64,000 bases of DNA from Arcticibacter pallidicorallinus (GCF_003002875.1 NZ_PVTH01000003.1:248001-312000), one strand, 5' to 3'. Positions 52,621 through 61,904 are shown, counted from the first letter of the stretch. A program made the numbers and translations. The notes: generated by a model not told the origin, from the sequence alone.

Positions 52621-53874
52621 CTAACTTTTTTCCTCCCAAATAAGCGCGATATTAACAATGGTCTCAACGGCTTTGTGCATGTCCTGCACAGAGATCCATT
52701 CATGCTTGCCGTGGAAGGCATGCTCTCCTGCAAAAATATTGGGACAGGGAAGTCCCATAAAGGACAATCTAGAGCCATCTGTCCCACCCCTGATGCTTTG
52801 CAGCTTAGGCTCAATGCCTGCTTTTTGGATAGCCAGCATAGCATATTCCACAAGATCAGGATGTTCATCAAGAACATTCTTCATATTGCGGTATTGCTCC
52901 TTTATTTCCAGTTGATAAGAAGATGAGGGATAGTGTTCCATGACTTCCTCCGCGATTACTTTCAGAATCTGCTCATGGTTTTTCAATTCATGATCAGAAA
53001 AATCACGGAGAATAAAATCGATAGTGGCTGTTTCCACCGATCCTTGCATAGCTACAGGATGAATAAATCCTTCCTTCCCTGAGGTGCTTTCCGGCGAAAG
53101 TCTGTCTTTGGGGAGCAAAGCTACTATCTGGGCTGCGATCTTCAATGCACTTTCCATATGCCCCTTGGCAAAGCCTGGATGAGAGCTCACTCCTTGTATG
53201 GTGATGCGGGCGAAATCCGCGGAGAATGTTTCATTTTCTATAGATCCAAGGGTTTCCCCGTCGACAGTATAGCCGTATTGGGCCCCCAGCTTTTGCAGAT
53301 CTACCTTGTCTACACCGCGGCCGATCTCCTCGTCAGGGGTAAACAGTATCCGGATCTTCCCATGCTTTAGATCCGGATTAGACATCAGGAAAGCTGCGGC
53401 ATCCATAATTTCGGCAAGGCCTGCTTTATTATCGGCACCAAGTAAGGTGTCGCCACTTGCAGTAACAATATCATTACCAATTTGATACTGAAGGTCGGGG
53501 TGTTCGGCAGCTTTTATAACCTGTCTGGAATCCAAGGGCAATACAATGTCCTGACCCTGATAGTTGTGGTGCACAAGAGGACTCACATTGTATCCACTAC
53601 AATCGGAAGAAGTGTCCATATGGGAACAAAAACATATGACAGGCACGTCTTTATCTGTGGTTGAAGGTATTGTAGCGTATACATAACCGTACTCATCTAA
53701 CTCCGCATCCCTGATTCCCATCTCGTGAAGCTCATCGACAAGCAAACGTCCGAGGTTTTTTTGCTTCTCGGTAGAAGGCTGTGATGGTGATGCAGGATCT
53801 GACTGGGTATCAATCGTCACGTATTTCAGAAAGCGTTCGAGTGCTGTAAAGGAGTAGGATTTAAAACGGTCCAT
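52621..53874 (-). CDS. pepT: Peptidase T (tripeptide aminopeptidase)
   Basis: 417 aa M20B zinc peptidase. SHMDTSSDCSGYNV and TLLGADNKAGLAEIMDA give the metal ligands; TPDEEIGRG carries the catalytic Glu; GGTDGSRLSFMGLPCPN and HGKHEW are typical. No signal peptide, so cytosolic, in contrast to the exported M1 enzymes here. Confidence 0.95.
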   Translation of the reverse strand: MDRFKSYSFTALERFLKYVTIDTQSDPASPSQPSTEKQKNLGRLLVDELHEMGIRDAELDEYGYVYATIPSTTDKDVPVICFCSHMDTSSDCSGYNVSPLVHHNYQGQDIVLPLDSRQVIKAAEHPDLQYQIGNDIVTASGDTLLGADNKAGLAEIMDAAAFLMSNPDLKHGKIRILFTPDEEIGRGVDKVDLQKLGAQYGYTVDGETLGSIENETFSADFARITIQGVSSHPGFAKGHMESALKIAAQIVALLPKDRLSPESTSGKEGFIHPVAMQGSVETATIDFILRDFSDHELKNHEQILKVIAEEVMEHYPSSSYQLEIKEQYRNMKNVLDEHPDLVEYAMLAIQKAGIEPKLQSIRGGTDGSRLSFMGLPCPNIFAGEHAFHGKHEWISVQDMHKAVETIVNIALIWEEKS

Positions 53875-53924
53875 GATATCGGGTTTTCAGACAAAAGTAA
53901 AATAATTTGTACATTACGGGCATT

Positions 53925-54545
53925 ATGCAAGATCTATTTAGCCAGACTCCTGTAGCTGCTTTCATCTTTATCCTAACGATAGTAACGAGTCTATACGCCT
54001 TTTCAAATGAGCAGGTTTATGGAAAATTCATGCTTCATCCTTACAGTGTTTCACGCGGTCAGAGGGTGTATTCGATCCTTACCAGCGGCCTGATTCATAA
54101 GGACTGGGGACATCTTTTCTTTAATATGTTTTCTTACTATTTCTTTGCCTTTACCCTGGAAAGAATGATAGGAAGCTGGCAATTTGCTGTCCTGTATATA
54201 GCAAGCCTTGCCTTGAGTGATCTGACTACGATAAGCCGCCATAAAAACGATTTCTGGTACAATAGCCTCGGTGCTTCTGGTGCGATAGCGGCGGTAGTAT
54301 TCAGCTACATCCTGTTTGACCCAAGTACGAAGTTCTACATTATGTTCATTCCCATTGGCATACCTGCAGTAATATTTGGTGTGTTATACCTGGCATATAG
54401 TGCCTATGCAGCAAAGCAGGCAAGTGGCATTAACCACGATGCTCACTTTTACGGTGCGCTCTCAGGCATGATCATTACGATTATTTTCTTCCCGGGAATT
54501 GTCAAACATTTCTTCTCGGAGCTCTCAAGAATGCTGGGAGGCTGA
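53925..54545 (+). CDS. Rhomboid-family intramembrane serine protease
   Basis: 206 aa from ATG 53925 (MQDLFSQTPVAAFIF), six hydrophobic helices. Catalytic Ser in NSLGASGAIAAVV (GxSG) and His in INHDAHFYGALSG. HLFFNMFSYYFFAFTLERMIG is the conserved loop helix. The 3' end overlaps the opposite-strand gene by 21 bp. Confidence 0.92.
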   Translation: MQDLFSQTPVAAFIFILTIVTSLYAFSNEQVYGKFMLHPYSVSRGQRVYSILTSGLIHKDWGHLFFNMFSYYFFAFTLERMIGSWQFAVLYIASLALSDLTTISRHKNDFWYNSLGASGAIAAVVFSYILFDPSTKFYIMFIPIGIPAVIFGVLYLAYSAYAAKQASGINHDAHFYGALSGMIITIIFFPGIVKHFFSELSRMLGG

Positions 54546-55508
54546 TGCTGGCCGCGGGTTAACGATAAAATGACCCTGTGCATCTAACAGAAAGCTCATC
54601 GGATGATCCGGATCTTTTATGATCTCAAAAAGGACATATCCCCATGGCTTCCAGAACGTTTCCAGAACCTGTCCGTATGTTTTTGCTTGCCAGGCATCAA
54701 AAACCGGTCTGCTGCTGATACGCAGCGGCATGGCATCGATATAATTCATATCTCCGGTAGAAAGGAGCGAATATTCAGGCAGGCGATTAAAAATATATGC
54801 CGAGTAAAAGAAACGCGCACATAGCTCTTCGAACTGAATCGGCTGAAGCGTATTAGAGCCCACCTTATTGAGCACATCCTGATGATAGTTGGCATTCTCT
54901 CCATTGTCCTGCAGGCAGGCTATGATACCAAAATCTGCCATGGTGAGAGAAAATACTAGAGTATTGATTTCGTCTCTGTATATAAACGCAGCGGGAGGAT
55001 TGTCGATGGGGAACACCAGGATCTTCCAGGGGAGCACCCCTTCAAACTCGACCGGGCTGACCAATGATTGCAACATCAGGTGGAGGTTTCCAAATTTCTG
55101 CATCAGGCCCTGAGAAAAATTGAGTGCTTCTCCAGCGGCTCTCTGCTGGCGCATTCCTGCTCTTACCTCATGATGGATCATTCCGTACACCTGCTTGGCG
55201 ATCCATTGGAATAGACGAAGATCATCCAACTCTTTCACTGCCTGATATCCGTGGTTAAAGGCTGTGCTTACATCCGTTTCCAGTTTGTTCAATTCACCAA
55301 GTGCCTTTTCAGAAACAGGGATTTTGATATCCGGATAGGTAAGGATATGCTCATCAAGCATTTTAAGCGCTTTATCTTCCAGATGAAACTGAGCTACCAT
55401 CCATTCAGGAAACACCTGAATCTGATGGCCGGCCTCCAGACCCGTCAAAAAGCAGACCTTGTCACTAAAGTTAAATCTTTCAAAAGGACGGAATAATGTA
55501 GTACTCAT
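54525..55508 (-). CDS. Conserved Bacteroidota protein of unknown function
   Basis: 327 aa, soluble, no signal peptide or membrane segment. Acidic-aromatic composition with LFRPFERFNFSDKVCFLTG at the N-terminus and WKPWGYVLFEIIKDPDHPMSFLLD near the end. No motif I can assign. Lies 15 bp after the M1 aminopeptidase stop region on the same strand orientation, so it could share a transcript with other minus genes. Confidence 0.7.
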   Translation of the reverse strand: MSTTLFRPFERFNFSDKVCFLTGLEAGHQIQVFPEWMVAQFHLEDKALKMLDEHILTYPDIKIPVSEKALGELNKLETDVSTAFNHGYQAVKELDDLRLFQWIAKQVYGMIHHEVRAGMRQQRAAGEALNFSQGLMQKFGNLHLMLQSLVSPVEFEGVLPWKILVFPIDNPPAAFIYRDEINTLVFSLTMADFGIIACLQDNGENANYHQDVLNKVGSNTLQPIQFEELCARFFYSAYIFNRLPEYSLLSTGDMNYIDAMPLRISSRPVFDAWQAKTYGQVLETFWKPWGYVLFEIIKDPDHPMSFLLDAQGHFIVNPRPASASQHS

Positions 55509-55523
55509 AGTTGAAATATATCT

Positions 55524-58046
55524 TTAAGAATCCGTTTTCTTCAACTCAGCGATTGCCGCAGAGATATGTTTGATCTGCTCTTCCAGTTCTTTCTTTTGTT
55601 GAGCAGAAGCGTTTTTAGCCATCTCCTGCTTCACTTGCAGGAACGACTCGAACAGATCGAGCATATAGACGTCGATACCGTATTTGCGGTTTTCGACGCC
55701 AATCTTTTTGAAATCAGTGATACGTCTGTTAACCACGCCTGTGTCGCCTGCTCTTGCCAGGATACTCAAATAAGGGGTAGCCATTTCTACTTTGTCCTGA
55801 AGCCCCGCCTTATCGAAAGAATCACTGAAAAAGGTCAATTCATCTTCGCCGCCGCCGTAAGTATAGGCAGCCATTACAGCTTTAGTCAACTCGCCCCTGC
55901 TCCCTTTTTCCAGATTTTTGGCAATTGGGAAAGCGTCGTCCGGATTCAGCATGATAACTCCGGCAAGTGCCGCCGCTTGTACAGAGTAAGACCGGCTTTT
56001 AAGGGCAGTATCGAATATGGGTCTGTTCGACGGATCGCGCATGGACGCAAGGTTCTGAAGAGCTGCTGCCCGCACAAGTGTTTTGGGATCTGATGCCGCA
56101 ATCTCCCGTATTAAAGGTAATGCCGAAGCTTGGGTAATGGAGTCGTTCAGATCAATATTGTTAAGTGCGAAGATGCGCAGGCCATGGTATTTATCCTTCA
56201 ACCCAGCAAGCATCACACTACGCGCTCCTTCATGAGTTTGCTGTGCAGTGCTACATGAGTCTAAGGCTTCAAGCCGGTCGACATACAAGGGTGCATTGAA
56301 ATACTGGAAAGTAAGCTCCTGGAGTGTTTTGTTATCTTTTTTCTCAGCGAGAAGTGTTTTTTCAGCATCTACATTAACCAGGTCGGGCTTTGAATTCAGC
56401 TTAATAACCAGTGTGTCTTTTTTGTTCGTGACAAAGAAATTATATCGCTCGCCTTTTCCATTGGCATATACATCGACAGCCAGAGGAAGTTTAAATGCGC
56501 TGCCTTCCTGAGTCTGACTTAAAAATATTTTCTGGATCTTGGCGGCTTCATCCCAATGGTAACTAATATTCAGCACCGGGTGCCCGCTATTAAAGTACCA
56601 CTGATTAAAGAACCAGTTCAGATCTTTTCCACTTACCTGCTCCAATGCCAGACGCAGCTGGTGGGCCTCCGTAGCCTTAAATGCGTTTTGTTTCAGATAT
56701 AGGTTCAGCCCCTTGAAGAATGCTTCTTCACCGAGATAATTCCGAAGCATGTTCACAATTCTCCCCCCTTTCTGGTAGCTAACGAGGTCGAACATATCGT
56801 CCTTGTTTTTGTAGTGGAAGCGCACCAGATGCTTTTCAGCGTCTTCAGGAGAGCTGAGATAACGCTGCATATCTTTATAGTTCACAGCATCACCCTCATC
56901 TTTTCCATACTTGTACTCACGCCAAAGCACCTCGCTGAAGTTGGCGAAGGATTCGTTAACGGTGAGATTGCTCCAGCTTTCGGTGGTAACATAATCACCA
57001 AACCATTGGTGAAACAGCTCGTGCACAATCACGTCTTCGCCTTCGTTCTCATCCAGCAACTGTCTGTCTGTGGCCTGAACGAACTCCCCATGAATCGTTG
57101 CCGTTGTGTTTTCCATAGCACCGCTGACGAAATCCCGAACGACAATCTGTGCGTATTTATTCCAGGGGAAGTCTACTCCAAGCTTCTTGGAAAAGAATTC
57201 CATCATTTCGGGAGTATGCCCGAATATTTGCTTTGCATAGGGTGCGTAGGCAGGCTCCAGATAATAATCAACATGAAGGTCTCTCCACTTATCTTTGAAA
57301 ATTTTAAAGTCGCCAACTGCCATCATAAACAGGTAAGGAGCATGAGGAAGATCCATTTTCCATGTATCTGTTCGGGTACCATCATTATTCAATTTTCTGG
57401 ATACCTGCTTGCCGTTTGACAGGCTCTCGTACTTTGCAGGAACCGTCATGCTGATTTCCGAAGTGGTTTTCTGGTTGGGTCGGTCGATGGTCGGAAACCA
57501 CACAGAAGAGGCCTCTGTTTCTCCCTGCGTCCAGATTTGTACAGGTTTATCTTTATCCGAGCCATCTGGATTGATAAAATATAGTCCTTTAGCGTCTCTG
57601 ATAGCCTGGCTTCCCTCTGCCTTCAGCTCATTAGGTTTGGAAACATAATCGATGAAGACCGTGTACTTTTCATCACGATTGTATTCTCTTCCCAAGTTGA
57701 TCCGAAGAGACCGTCCGTCGTAGGAATACTTGAGGGGAAGTAATGACTTCCCGGAGATGAGTGAGACATTCTTGATCTCCATACCTTTGGCATCCAGCTG
57801 TAAGGAATCGGTAGCATAAAAATGTGGCTTGAGTGTCACCCAGGCCTTGCCATAAAGATAACACTTTGCATAGTCGAAGCGAACCTCAAGTTTGGTATGA
57901 ACCAGGGCATTAATTTTCGCAGCACTCTCTCTGTATATACTTAGTTCCGGAGCAGCTGATACGTTTACCTGCGACGTAGCGACAGCAGGTATAAAAAGGG
58001 CAATTGTGACAGCAAGTGCAAGTTGCCTGAACGATTTGTTAATCAT
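55524..58046 (-). CDS. M1 family aminopeptidase with HEAT-like C-terminus
   Basis: 840 aa. Signal peptide (ends near VATSQ), M1 exopeptidase motif GAMENTTATIHG and zinc motif HELFHQWFGD with NESFANF. A HEAT-like repeat region (about 590-790) and a charged coiled tail follow (QQKKELEEQIKHISAAIAELKK). Related to the shorter lipoprotein at 34769-36877, but secreted and longer. Confidence 0.92.
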   Translation of the reverse strand: MINKSFRQLALAVTIALFIPAVATSQVNVSAAPELSIYRESAAKINALVHTKLEVRFDYAKCYLYGKAWVTLKPHFYATDSLQLDAKGMEIKNVSLISGKSLLPLKYSYDGRSLRINLGREYNRDEKYTVFIDYVSKPNELKAEGSQAIRDAKGLYFINPDGSDKDKPVQIWTQGETEASSVWFPTIDRPNQKTTSEISMTVPAKYESLSNGKQVSRKLNNDGTRTDTWKMDLPHAPYLFMMAVGDFKIFKDKWRDLHVDYYLEPAYAPYAKQIFGHTPEMMEFFSKKLGVDFPWNKYAQIVVRDFVSGAMENTTATIHGEFVQATDRQLLDENEGEDVIVHELFHQWFGDYVTTESWSNLTVNESFANFSEVLWREYKYGKDEGDAVNYKDMQRYLSSPEDAEKHLVRFHYKNKDDMFDLVSYQKGGRIVNMLRNYLGEEAFFKGLNLYLKQNAFKATEAHQLRLALEQVSGKDLNWFFNQWYFNSGHPVLNISYHWDEAAKIQKIFLSQTQEGSAFKLPLAVDVYANGKGERYNFFVTNKKDTLVIKLNSKPDLVNVDAEKTLLAEKKDNKTLQELTFQYFNAPLYVDRLEALDSCSTAQQTHEGARSVMLAGLKDKYHGLRIFALNNIDLNDSITQASALPLIREIAASDPKTLVRAAALQNLASMRDPSNRPIFDTALKSRSYSVQAAALAGVIMLNPDDAFPIAKNLEKGSRGELTKAVMAAYTYGGGEDELTFFSDSFDKAGLQDKVEMATPYLSILARAGDTGVVNRRITDFKKIGVENRKYGIDVYMLDLFESFLQVKQEMAKNASAQQKKELEEQIKHISAAIAELKKTDS

Positions 58047-58087
58047 ATAAATAGAAAATTCTATGGAGCTTTTTGTTTGAAAAATGT

Positions 58088-58582
58088 CTACTTACTGATG
58101 TAAGACCGGGGATCAATCGCAAGGGGAGACCAGTTATTCAGGAACTCCAGCACCTTGGCGGAGCTATGCCCCTTGCCGCTTTCAAGATAAGCACTATTCT
58201 GGGTATGAATCAGGTTTCCTTTTCCATCCAGGATGACAAAGACAGGGAAACCAAAACGCTGCGGATACCCTAAAGATGCAAGTACCTCTTCATTTTTATT
58301 TTCCTTGCTGTGATTGACGTGAACAACTACATAATTTGTTTTCAATTTGTTGCTCAAGGTATCGTTTTTGATGACGAGCTCATTAAACCGAAGGCACCAT
58401 ACGCACCAGTTACCCCCGATTTGCAAGAATACATGCTTGCCTTCCTGCCCCGCTTTTGATATTGCCTGCCTGATTTCAGCTGCGGCATTGGCCCCGGGAT
58501 TGTATACTTTAACATCCTGTGCCGATACAAGGCTAATCAAAACTGAGAGGATAAAAAATAGCTGGAAAATTCTTTTGATCAT
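58088..58582 (-). CDS. Secreted thioredoxin-fold protein (WCVWC)
   Basis: 164 aa from ATG 58582 (MIKRIFQLFFILSVLISLVSA). Thioredoxin_7-like fold with active site GGNWCVWCLRF and cis-Pro region GFPVFVILD. Predicted periplasmic redox protein. It ends about 40 bp upstream of the M1 gene on the same strand. Confidence 0.85.
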   Translation of the reverse strand: MIKRIFQLFFILSVLISLVSAQDVKVYNPGANAAAEIRQAISKAGQEGKHVFLQIGGNWCVWCLRFNELVIKNDTLSNKLKTNYVVVHVNHSKENKNEEVLASLGYPQRFGFPVFVILDGKGNLIHTQNSAYLESGKGHSSAKVLEFLNNWSPLAIDPRSYISK

Positions 58583-58629
58583 ATGGATACTGTATTCTAA
58601 ATGCAGACGCACAAAGATATAAGCCTTTC

Positions 58630-58645
58630 TTAACATCTTTTAACA
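58630..58645 (+). promoter_or_regulatory. TTAACA-N4-TTAACA motif
   Basis: TTAACATCTTTTAACA in the divergent gap between the thioredoxin-fold and DUF4890-like genes; the same pattern occurs twice before DUF4270. Possibly a regulator site; not identified. Confidence 0.35.
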
Positions 58646-58701
58646 TAATGCCATTAAACTATCTCCTCCTTTAGTCATCTATCTTATAAACACACTAAAA
58701 C

Positions 58702-59205
58702 ATGAAAAAGACACTCATAGCAGCTCTATTGTTGGCAGGATTAGCAACATCAGGCATAGCCCAGGAAAAGGCAAAGCGCACTCAGAACAGACATGGTGGA
58801 CAACTTGAAAGGTTCGAAAGAGGCCGAAATCGAATAGCAAGTCCGGAGCAACAAGCACGACAGGCAACAGACAGACTGGACAAGCAACTTTCACTGTCAG
58901 ATAAACAGAAGTCCGAAGTATATAAAATAAACTTAAAGAGGGCTAAGAATATGGCTGTTGCCCGTGAGAAGTCGCAAAAACAGAGACTTCAGCAGTTAAA
59001 ACAAATGGAGTCTGAGCGGGCAGACAATGAAAAAAGATTAAGCCGGGTGTTGAACAGCCAGCAGCAGGCTAAGTATGCCTCCTTAAAACAATCGAGGGCA
59101 GAAAAGCTCAGGGACAGGAAGGGGAGTTCGATCAAAAGACAAAAGAACGTTGCAAAAAGGGATTCGAGCAACCGGAGGACTGTGGAAGCCAGGCGAGCAA
59201 GATAA
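58702..59205 (+). CDS. Periplasmic Spy/CpxP- or DUF4890-like helical protein
   Basis: 167 aa. Signal peptide to GIAQE, then highly basic alpha-helical sequence; LSLSDKQKSEVYKINLKRAKNM resembles LTxxQ-type helical envelope-stress proteins, and RVLNSQQQAKYASLKQ is the second such segment. The C-terminus is Arg/Lys-rich and probably disordered. A TTAACA-N4-TTAACA motif lies 57 bp upstream. Confidence 0.75.
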   Translation: MKKTLIAALLLAGLATSGIAQEKAKRTQNRHGGQLERFERGRNRIASPEQQARQATDRLDKQLSLSDKQKSEVYKINLKRAKNMAVAREKSQKQRLQQLKQMESERADNEKRLSRVLNSQQQAKYASLKQSRAEKLRDRKGSSIKRQKNVAKRDSSNRRTVEARRAR

Positions 59206-59230
59206 ACTGGTTTTTTGAACGGTAATGATG

Positions 59231-59251
59231 CGGCCCCGACAGGGGCCGTTT
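59231..59251 (+). terminator. Terminator after the DUF4890-like gene
   Basis: CGGCCCC/GGGGCCG with GACA loop (59231-59248), followed by TTTCATTTT. Confidence 0.82.
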
Positions 59252-59390
59252 CATTTTGCACGCCACTTTTCTATGTAACATTTGATGCGAGCATCCTCCG
59301 GGTAGGTCTCCATTGCTCGAATTAAAGGCCCGATTTGTATGATTTATTTTCAAACCGGGTCATTATCGGTCATATCGTCTCCACTGCTAC

Positions 59391-59421
59391 TTGTTTCCCA
59401 AACATTACTGCATTATATTTG
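59391..59421 (+). promoter_or_regulatory. Promoter of the PDH E1 beta gene
   Basis: TTG (59391-59393), 20-bp spacer, TATATTTG (59414-59421). Confidence 0.7.
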
Positions 59422-59447
59422 CGTTCCAAATATTGATTTAGCAAATA

Positions 59448-60434
59448 ATGAGAGAAATACAGTTCAGAGAAGCGCTGCGTGAAGCAATGAACGAAGAAAT
59501 GCGCAAAGATGAAAAGATATTCTTAATGGGCGAAGAAGTTGCTGAGTATAACGGTGCTTACAAAGTGAGCCAGGGTATGCTTGCAGAATTCGGTGCAAAG
59601 CGAATAATCGATACTCCAATCGCGGAACTAGGTTTTGCCGGTATTGCTACTGGTGCTGCCATGAATGGCTTAAAACCTATCGTTGAATTCATGACGTTCA
59701 ACTTCTCCCTGGTTGCTATAGATCAGATCATTAACGGAGCTGCGAAGATCCTTTCAATGAGCGGAGGACAGTTTCAGGTTCCTATTGTATTCCGTGGCCC
59801 TACTGGTAATGCAGGACAATTAGGCGCCCAGCATTCCCAGAACTTTGAGAACTGGTTCGCGAACGTTCCCGGATTGAAAGTTGTTGTTCCTTCAAATCCT
59901 TATGACGCCAAAGGTTTATTGAAACAGTCCATTATAGATCCGGATCCTGTAATTTTCATGGAATCGGAAGTTATGTACGGTGACAAAGGACACGTTCCTG
60001 AAGAAGAATACTACATCGAGATCGGTAAGGCACATGTGGAAACCGAGGGAACGGATGTAACTATCGTATCTTTTGGAAAAATGCTTCCACGTGTTGTTCA
60101 TCCGGCACTTGAAGAACTGAAGAAAGAAGGAATCAGCGCTGAGGTGATTAATCTGCGCACGGTACGTCCGATTGATTATGATACCATTATCAATTCCGTT
60201 AAGAAAACTAACCGTTTGGTGATTGTGGAAGAAGCATGGCCTCTGGGCTCTATCGCTACTGAAATCGCATTCAAAGTACAGAACGAAGCTTTTGATTACC
60301 TTGATGCTCCGGTTGTACGGGTAGTTTCGGCAGACGTACCTCTTCCTTACGCTCCAACGTTGATAAAAGAAGCATTACCTAATGCGGAGCGCGTGGTAAA
60401 AGCGGTTAAAAGCGTGTTGTACGTGAACAAATAA
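59448..60434 (+). CDS. pdhB: Pyruvate dehydrogenase E1 component, beta subunit
   Basis: 328 aa. Transketolase-like pyrimidine-binding domain (MREIQFREALREAMNEEM, MGEEVAEYNGAYKVSQGM) and C-terminal domain (RTVRPIDYDTI, VEEAWPLGSIATEIA). Decarboxylates pyruvate with TPP together with an alpha subunit that is not adjacent. Branched-chain 2-oxoacid E1 beta is the main alternative, but the sequence reads PDH-like. Own promoter and terminator. Confidence 0.9.
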   Translation: MREIQFREALREAMNEEMRKDEKIFLMGEEVAEYNGAYKVSQGMLAEFGAKRIIDTPIAELGFAGIATGAAMNGLKPIVEFMTFNFSLVAIDQIINGAAKILSMSGGQFQVPIVFRGPTGNAGQLGAQHSQNFENWFANVPGLKVVVPSNPYDAKGLLKQSIIDPDPVIFMESEVMYGDKGHVPEEEYYIEIGKAHVETEGTDVTIVSFGKMLPRVVHPALEELKKEGISAEVINLRTVRPIDYDTIINSVKKTNRLVIVEEAWPLGSIATEIAFKVQNEAFDYLDAPVVRVVSADVPLPYAPTLIKEALPNAERVVKAVKSVLYVNK

Positions 60435-60450
60435 CAATATACTATACCAT

Positions 60451-60487
60451 AAAAAAGCCAATCCCGGATAACGAGATTGGCTTTTTT
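60451..60487. terminator. Bidirectional terminator after pdhB
   Basis: AAAAAAGCCAATC/GATTGGCTTTTTT (60451-60463, 60475-60487) with an 11-nt loop. Confidence 0.92.
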
Positions 60488-60515
60488 TATATGAGGCCCT
60501 AATATTGATTTGAGA

Positions 60516-60992
60516 CTACAGATCAAGGCTGATCTGCCTTTTAATACTTTCTTCCAAAGAGATAAACGTTTCAGTACGTTGAATACCTGCTACCGATTGA
60601 ATATGATCATTGAGAACCAGACGAAGATGGTTGGTATCGCGGCAAATAATTTTCGCGAACATACTCCAGGCACCTGTTGTGTAGTGTAACTCAACGATCT
60701 CTTTTATCCCTCTGAGCTTCTCCACCGCATCCTTATATGTAGAACCTTTTTCAAGGTAAATTCCAAGATAGGCGCATACGTCATAACCAATCTTTTGCGC
60801 GTCGACTAATAGGTTAGAACCCTTGATTATACCAAGATCCTGCATCTTTTTCATTCTGACGTGAATCGTTCCTCCCGACACAATCAGCTTCTTGGCGATC
60901 TCTGTATAAGGTATTGTAGCATCTTCCATCAGGATAGACAGGATTTGCATATCCAGATTATCAATTTCTAAATTAAGGCTCTTCTTTTCCAT
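60516..60992 (-). CDS. Lrp/AsnC family transcription regulator
   Basis: 158 aa. N-terminal winged helix-turn-helix (LDMQILSILMEDATIPYTEIAKK), linker, and a RAM effector domain with the ICRDTNHLRLVLNDHIQSVAGI core. It binds amino acids or similar ligands. Divergent from the tRNA-like gene and not in an operon; its target cannot be named. Confidence 0.9.
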   Translation of the reverse strand: MEKKSLNLEIDNLDMQILSILMEDATIPYTEIAKKLIVSGGTIHVRMKKMQDLGIIKGSNLLVDAQKIGYDVCAYLGIYLEKGSTYKDAVEKLRGIKEIVELHYTTGAWSMFAKIICRDTNHLRLVLNDHIQSVAGIQRTETFISLEESIKRQISLDL

Positions 60993-61068
60993 AAATTTTT
61001 TGAAAGATATTAATATATATACGAAGTAAATAATAAGTTCACAAAAATTAAAATATTTTGTTAAAATA

Positions 61069-61101
61069 TTTGCAACAATCGCGTACCCGATACTATATTT
61101 G
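61069..61101 (+). promoter_or_regulatory. Promoter of the tRNA-like gene
   Basis: TTTG (61069-61072), 21-bp spacer, TATATTTG (61094-61101). Start near 61108, about 25 nt before the RNA's 5' end. Confidence 0.7.
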
Positions 61102-61132
61102 TATCAAGCGGAAAGAAACTGCTTGAAAATAC

Positions 61133-61240
61133 TGTAAGGTGGTGAAACTGGCAGACACACCTCCTTGTCTCGGTGGCGGAGAATATGGGAAACCAGCAAT
61201 GGCTAACCACTCCTTGAAGGTTCGACTCCTTCCCTTACAG
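61133..61240 (+). tRNA. Unusual tRNA-like RNA: class II body, GUC anticodon, expanded variable region
   Basis: Acceptor stem TGTAAGG (61133-61139)/CCTTACA (61233-61239), with an extra C-G pair outside (61132-61240) and G as discriminator. D arm GTG/CAC with leucine-type loop AAACTGGCAGA. T arm GAAGG TTCGACT CCTTC (61216-61232). Tertiary bases T8, A14, GG, TTC, A58 are intact. The anticodon arm CCTCC TTGTCTC GGTGG (61160-61176) has a T-T mismatch and reads GUC with T at 37. The 39-nt variable region is closed by GGAG/CTCC and holds TGGGAAACCA and TGGCTAACCA hairpins. No encoded CCA. Confidence 0.7.
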
Positions 61241-61278
61241 CTCCTTTCAATAATTTAGGTTTATAATTGGTTAGTTTG

Positions 61279-61310
61279 AGCTCTCGCCCATCGGGAGCTT
61301 ATTTTTTTTC
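61279..61310 (+). terminator. Terminator after the tRNA-like gene
   Basis: AGCTCTCG/CGGGAGCT (one G-U pair; 61279-61286, 61292-61299), loop CCCAT, then TATTTTTTTT. Confidence 0.88.
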
Positions 61311-61446
61311 GTTAAAAGTAAAAAAAATGATTCATACAGTTGTGTAAACTGACAAAGATTTTGTTACATTAAACTTGGTCATTTATGCTGAGCCCTTTTC
61401 TTAAATCAATACAATTTTCGTTTCTTTGAGTAACTATTAGAAAATT

Positions 61447-61893
61447 ATGTACGATTTCTTATTCCACGCGCATTCTTTGCTGCGATTTGTAGTATTCTTT
61501 GCCCTGGTTGTGGCAACCATATTAGCTTTTATGGGCTGGTTCGGCAAAAAACCTTTCAGCAAAGCTAATAAGACGCTGAATCTGGTAACGTTGATATCAA
61601 CGCACGTACAGGTACTTGTTGGATTATTTTTATATTTCGTGAGTCCCCTGGTTACCAGTAGTACAATGGGTGAGGCAATGAAAGACAGCACCCTGCGCTA
61701 CTGGAAGGTAGAACATGTGGCGATGATGCTCGCAGCTGCGGTGTTAATTACTATTGGAAATGCAAAGTCAAAGAAGATTGCCGAACTAACCGCTAAACAT
61801 CGCCCTGTTGCCATCTTCTTCGGATTAGCTTTGTTATTAATTGTTGTGGCAATTTTACAGAGTGGAAGACCGCTATTAGGCATCAGTCATTAA
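61447..61893 (+). CDS. Four-TM membrane protein (cytochrome b-like, function uncertain)
   Basis: 148 aa with four hydrophobic helices. His residues near or in helices (HAHSLLR, STHVQVLVG, WKVEHVAMM) are the reason relatives are often called cytochrome b, but heme binding is not shown by sequence alone. GWFGKKPFSKANKTL is a typical loop. Stands alone before the trp leader. Confidence 0.7.
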   Translation: MYDFLFHAHSLLRFVVFFALVVATILAFMGWFGKKPFSKANKTLNLVTLISTHVQVLVGLFLYFVSPLVTSSTMGEAMKDSTLRYWKVEHVAMMLAAAVLITIGNAKSKKIAELTAKHRPVAIFFGLALLLIVVAILQSGRPLLGISH

Positions 61894-61904
61894 TTGAAAA
61901 AACA

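Noticed and set aside
52548-52877. 110-codon N-terminal extension of the outer-membrane receptor
   Set aside because: It overlaps pepT on the same strand region and would bury an evident signal peptide at ATG 52547.
61133-61240. tRNA-Sec
   Set aside because: The acceptor could be counted as 8 bp, but the D stem is 3 bp, the anticodon is not UCA, and there is no long D stem or Sec-type variable arm.
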